In this document: positions 59,104 to 64,000 of the stretch, piece after piece | Position numbering within the stretch: the stretch's first letter is position 1 | How the letters are laid out: each line of letters starts with the position of its first letter | Assembly: GCA_027924585.1 (NCBI GenBank) | Contig: BSBM01001024.1 | Coordinates: 6,324,001 to 6,388,000 of the forward strand | Reading direction: 5' to 3' | DNA: 64,000 nucleotides | Source: Larix kaempferi | Lineage: Eukaryota; Streptophyta; Pinopsida; Pinales; Pinaceae | Made by a program: the position numbers and the translations under genes | The notes under the pieces: model-generated | The model's input: only the letters and a program-made list of their open reading frames with translations | Database searches by the model: none | Told to the model about the DNA's origin: nothing

Positions 59104-61297
59104 CTTGGCAAAGAAAGCTATGGTTTTAAAGAAACCTACAATTATGAAGAAATCCTAAGTCCGAAAATCCTTCCCCCACTTCCACGCTGCTGAAACCCTT
59201 TCCCCAAAACTATATTAATAAATATTACAATTCACACATTTTAAAATAAACTTATATATATTAACTAACATAAATTTGTTTTTAAATTATTAAAGAAAAA
59301 ACATATTGCCTAACTTTACTATCCATAAAATATTTAACAATTTAAAAAACTTTAAAACAAAAAAATAAGTTGCTTCCACAAACAACTTTCCTCTTTGCAA
59401 TAGCCTTTTTTTTTCACAAAGAAAAACCTATAACATTAAATAGTATATGTAAATACAATAGTTTCTAGACCAAGTAAAAACATAGATAACCAGACAACAT
59501 AACCAAACCAATAAATCCCAGATACATAGTCCAATAGTACCCATAACATCCATAAACCCAAAGTGTCATCAACCCATTAAGAAAACAAATCCATCCATGC
59601 ATATCATCGCATGGAGAAACTTAGTAACCTATCCCCATATATCAAATGTTTGAAGACAAAAAGATACAATGCATTTATAACAATCACTGTATCTTGTAAA
59701 ACTACACTACTATAAATGTTGCAGATAAACAAATATAGTGTTATCAGTGTCAAAGATGATGTGATATGATAAAATTGGGGGCAACCAAGACCCCAGTCAT
59801 CCTCTAAAACAATCCAGCTACCCTGCCCAAAATTGAGCCCACAAGAAGAACTCCAGTCTAGATGTCACGAAACCACCATCAATGAGATAATTGATCCATC
59901 TCATGACCAAAGGCAGCTATCCATTTGATCATAAACATGCTAAAAAAGTAAGGCCACTAATAATCCATATATATATATAAAGGACAACAAAAATAAATTA
60001 TGAGCAAAAGATCTCCAATCTGTCCTCTGAAATAAACTGACAATTATCCCACATCTTATTGAAAATGAAACCATTATGTCCCATAAGTGCATGCTCAAGA
60101 GCTTGTCCGCTTCTTGACTAAAATCCGTATATATGTGGATGAAGGAGATATCCATAAATTCATCCATCAATGTTTTTGTGCTATCCATCCATGAAGCGAG
60201 ATGGGGAACCCAGATCAAGCATTTCTTAGATGCCCATACTATAATTACTCTAGAATCCCCAACAATCTGAATATTATCAATAAGGATATTCCTAGCAAAA
60301 TACGAAAGCATCCAAAATGCCAATAGCTCACCCCTTGTGTTAGAACCCTCTCCACAATGCATCCAAATCTTGTAATGCTTAGCTCTTTCAATCCACAAAA
60401 TGGCTCTCGCTCCACATTTACTAGCAGCCTCTTGCGAGGCTTCGTAAAAAAACCTCTGCATCTATCCACATCCATAGAGGCGCAGTCTTGGTTCATGACA
60501 AGTTCACAACTTTGACAAATTCCTTGAACGCAACATCCCTTTGCTACATATAACCGCAGCACTGAACTTTAAGCCTTCAAAAATTAAATGGTTTCTTTCC
60601 TTCCACATTTCCCAGCATATATAACAAGGGAGTTCAGTCCATAATAACCCTTTGCCCTAGGAAAGGCCATTAAGGCACATGATAACAGAAAATTGACAGG
60701 GCCACCAATAATTGGATCTTCCCCCACTCGAATAGATCTACCACAGCCTGGAAACCATGCCAACCATTCTCCCATAACCGAGAAGGATCCCACAAGACAA
60801 TTCCAATTCCATAGATTAGAAATGCCTTTAATATGCTTATCATGTAACCTAATCCATTGAGAAGTGGAAAGTCCCTTAAGATATTTAGATTTCAAAACCC
60901 TACTCCATAAGTTGTCCACAAAAAGAGGTTTCCAAAGGCCTTTCACTCATAAAGCCTTCGCAAATAAAACGATTTTCTTTAATGCCCAACCACCCATGGA
61001 TTTCAGACGTGCCAAACGATTCCAACAAACTAGGAGAAAATTTTGCTTGACACTCTTTCCAGACCAAAGAAAATTGAAAATATTCCTCCGAAAACATGAT
61101 AGAATAGATTTCAGAATCTTAAACAGAGCCAAACAATAAACATATAGGTTCTCCAATACCAATTTGGCTAGTATTAATCTTCCTCCCATAGATAACCAAC
61201 GATAGCACCAGTGATTTATTCTTTTATCAAATCTTTTCAGCAACCATTGCGAGTCTCCAACAGAGTAGTTATTTGGCTTAATAAAGCATCCCAAGTA
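58885..61297 (-). repeat. Segmental duplication, copy 2, with 548-bp deletion
   Basis: Homologous to 51078-54046. Relative to copy 1 it lacks 548 bp: copy 1 has GTTCAATGCATAAT at 52840-52853 and again at 53388-53401, while copy 2 has one related junction at 60632-60645. This is the signature of deletion between short direct repeats. Confidence 0.88.
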
Positions 61298-61868
61298 TTT
61301 CGTCCCATAAATAAGGGGGGACACACTAAAAGGCAAAATCTGATTATTTTGCACCATCGACCCCTCTTCCATGCCATGTTCCAAAATAAGAAGACTTAGA
61401 ATCACTGATGACCATACTCTAGGCCACACAAAATAACTTAAGAATACTCTTGTAGATTTTCCATTCACCCAAATAACCAACACCAAAAAGGATTACATCA
61501 TCAACAAACAGAAGGCGGGTAGCAGAATCTAAGGAGCTATCTTAATGCCTTTTATTAGACCATCGGATTTTGCTTTATGGATCAGTCTACTCAGACCTTC
61601 AATAATCAATAAAAAGAGAAGGGGAGAAAGTGCGAAGCTCTAACGAAGTCCCCTCGAAATTTTAAATAATCAAGTAAGAACCCCATTAATCGAAACAACA
61701 AAATTGACATAAGAGACACAAGACATGACCCATTTAATTACCTCAAAAGGAAGACCAATATGATGTAGAATGAACCTTAGAAATCCCCAATCCACCTAGT
61801 CATATGCTTTGTTTAGATCAAGCTGAAGCACAAGTGAAGAGGAACAATGCCACCATGCCATAATCTCC
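59940..61868 (-). pseudogene. LINE ORF2: RT core to RNase H (copy 2 and extension)
   Basis: Minus strand. RT core at 61868-61490: LQLDLNKAYD, SPLLFLLIIEGLSRLIHKAK, then the FVDD active site (about 61511-61487) in LLFVDDVILFGVGYLGEW. The 61486-60947 frame has QWLLKRFDKRINHWCYRWLS and NFLWSGKSVKQNFLLVCW. Then SKYLKGLSTSQWIRLHDKHI. After the 548-bp deletion, RNase H follows at 60461-59940 (NTRGELLAFWMLSYFA, GDSRVI, SQEADKLLSMHL). Stops and frameshifts are scattered. Endonuclease and the first RT motifs are missing: at about 61868 it adjoins ORF1 sequence. Confidence 0.83.
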
Positions 61869-61870
61869 TC

Positions 61871-62918
61871 CTACCATTTATCCCTCTCGGACGACGAGCC
61901 TGGAGAGGAACATTGTTTCCAAAGATGACCCACCTCCTTACATCTAGAGCACTGAAATGGAATCCCCCAATATTCCAACACCTGATTATATTTCATGCCC
62001 CTCCACTCAATTTCTAATTTGTCTACCAAACCATGGGAGATGTCAATTTCCAACAAAATTCTACCAACTCTTTTTCCCATTCCATTAATAACATCATTCC
62101 CAACATGTAAAAACCACCCCAAATGATTTCCAACAGCTTCAAAGGCCTCCTTATTCCACATAGCCAAAGGAAAACCAGGCAAAAGAACCCACAAGTGCTT
62201 GAATATGATATTTTCCATCTTTGGGTCGAAAGTTAGATGCCACCTTTTCAACATGAGACTGCCACAATCCTTTAACCAGGTTTTATGTAAAACGAGAGTA
62301 GCATGCTCCTCCCTCTTGAAAACAAACTCGTACCATCCCTTGGGAAGAATAGATATTGCCGGCCTATATCCAATGGTCGAATCTCATACCGTCGAAACCC
62401 ACCTCGCAATATACCTAGTCTTCATTACCCGGTAGTTGAATTTCCCAGCAAGGGATTCAAAGACAAACCAACAACCCCCACCACCTCGATATCCCTACCT
62501 AGAACCATTTTGTTCGACCCAGGGCACAACTTCCACTTCCACCCCCTCTTACAACCTCTTCCCCCACGTCTAGAAGCCACCGCAGGACCAGTCAAATGAG
62601 ACCCCCTACCGAAGCCTAACCCACAACAGGACCACTAGAATGAGAAGTGCCCCCACCAGATAGACCATTTACATCCACCTCACACTTATCATGAGGACAA
62701 ACTGGAACCTGAATCCCCAAATCAACAGTTGCTGGTTCACTTACAACACCTCCCCCCCTTGCAGGACCATCAGAAACACAAGCAACTTCACGGGTGCACA
62801 ACATTTCATAATATTCCTCTTTAGATTTCAGCACACCCTCATGCTCCCACCTCTCGTCCTACATCATGTCCTCCTCGAGAGGTCTCTCAATGCTACCTGT
62901 ATTCCCCTGCTGCGCCAT
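61871..62918 (-). pseudogene. LINE ORF1 (DUF4283-like plus CCHC knuckle)
   Basis: Probable start ATG 62918 (MAQQGNTGSIERPLEED), interrupted by TAG after about 19 codons and by frameshifts. The N-terminal part to 62616 is Gly/Ser-rich. The 62254-61871 frame contains the family core: MLKRWHLTFDPKMENI, HLWVLLPGFPLAMWNKEAF, VGRILLEIDISHGLVDKLE, then the knuckle CSRCKEVGHLWKQC and a Ser-rich end. These are the features of plant LINE ORF1 RNA-binding proteins. Downstream ORF2 is truncated at its 5' side. DNA from 62919 to about 63190 may be its 5' UTR. Confidence 0.72.
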
Positions 62919-63189
62919 TAACAAACCACCTCACTGCGTTCCAAGATAAGACAGGCAAAAACCCTGCAAACATGGTAGAGAAAAATACCCCCAATCCCCA
63001 AACAAACAAGCGAAAATACACCCAACAAGTCACCGACACCCTTCCACAACCACACCACAAGCCATAGTAAATAGTATCCAATTTACCACACCGAGCATTG
63101 AACAGAGCCACCACCGCACTTCTAGGAACAAACCCTAATCTCCATGCGTGCTTGGACTCATGCAATATGTTGTTAGTTGCACACACCTT

Positions 63190-64000
63190 TACAAAATTGC
63201 GGTTGCATGCTTTCTTTAAAATTAAAACTTGAGAGTTTGTTGTTAAGAAAACTTAACATTAAAAATATGGTGGCTTGTTTTCTTTAATAATCTTAAAAGG
63301 GAACATGGGTATTATACCCATGGAACTTACATAGTAAAATGTATGTATTTTGTATGTCAATAATGTAAGTTGATAGCTAATATACTGAAAGGCATCACCA
63401 CATGATAGAGGATATATGTAAGACACTTGTGCCTCATAAACAATATGATTTAGAATTAATACAATTTTGGATCTTTTTCCTAGGAAAAAAATAATCTTAA
63501 AAGGTAATGTGACCCTCTATGCAATAACCTATATAATAGTGAATGGTGTGATATATGCTGCACAAATATACACCTCCACCCAATGCGTCCACAATAACCA
63601 ATGATCATTGATATCCTTACTTTTACTTTCATCCACTTGTAACATATAATTTATTTTCTTCTTCTATGATGGAATTTTGATAACTAGTGCTCACACATTT
63701 GCATTCGAATATTTAAATATCCCTTATTTCCATAGGAAGTACTTCTTTTTTTCACTCATTCCATAGGAAGTACCTTGCGTCTCAAATTATCCCGCGGTGA
63801 TCAGTTGAATATTATTCAACTTACAAGCACACGGACTCTTCTCAGGATATGCAGCCGCTTCTGTATCAGATAAACTGATAATGCAAATGAGTGAGTGGGA
63901 ATTTGATCCCATACTCTTGTGACTTCAACATTCCCAGAGCTTACCAGGGCTTTTATCTCAGACTTTTAGGTAAACCAGTATTTTCCTTTATTAATTTTCA
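63190..64000. other. AT-rich DNA, nothing identified
   Basis: No ORF with protein-like composition, no repeat with another part of the window, and no RNA gene recognised. It may be intergenic or the edge of a further element outside the window. Confidence 0.5.

Overview
The window is nuclear DNA from a land plant with a large, repeat-rich genome. The evidence is one SQUAMOSA-promoter-binding-protein-like (SPL/SBP-box) transcription factor gene split by a GT-AG intron, many plant-type Ty1/copia, Ty3/gypsy and L1-like (LINE) elements, tRNA-derived SINE-like units and long AT-rich tracts. Very long LTRs and deep nesting of degenerate elements would fit a gymnosperm, but this is inference; no sequence here fixes the species. 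I see no rRNA or tRNA gene, CRISPR array or bacterial-type operon.

Layout. 1-7000: non-coding DNA with a compact non-autonomous LTR element (TRIM-like, 2519-3738), two SINE-like units and short tandem repeats. 7017-9388 (minus): the SPL gene, exon 2 at 7017-7167 and exon 1 at 8532-9388, the only convincing host gene. 10.8-19.1 kb: AT-rich intergenic DNA with small tandem repeats, a decayed LINE RNase H remnant (13.0-13.4 kb), one unassigned ORF and a (TA)33 microsatellite.

19.1-50 kb: a nested retrotransposon cluster. Copia A (minus) has LTRs of about 1.29 kb. Its left LTR is split by a 7.07-kb LINE flanked by a perfect 20-bp target duplication (19413-19432 and 26504-26523). Its right LTR is cut at 31625 by a second copia family arranged LTR-body B-LTR-body C-LTR. 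Bodies B and C both lack gag. Body C is broken again by a gypsy fragment (about 38775-43064) and by a 3.2-kb LTR, apparently a solo LTR (44071-47267). Its last LTR is cut at 47896 by a further copia fragment (E). LTR2 also holds a 286-bp AT-rich insert between 28-bp direct repeats.

50-64 kb: an unassigned broken coding stretch next to a TATA-containing leader, then LINE-derived sequence on the minus strand. A segment with a LINE 3' half and the 5' end of another LINE is present twice (51078-54046 and 58885-61297). The second copy carries a 548-bp deletion between 14-bp repeats. A long gypsy LTR with primer-binding site and truncated gag start (54047-56912) lies in this block. The last 0.8 kb holds nothing I can identify.

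Every transposon ORF seen carries stops, frameshifts, deletions or lost catalytic residues, so no element here looks autonomous. The order of insertion (Copia A first, then the LINE and the B/C array, then the gypsy pieces and copia E) can be read directly from which element interrupts which.
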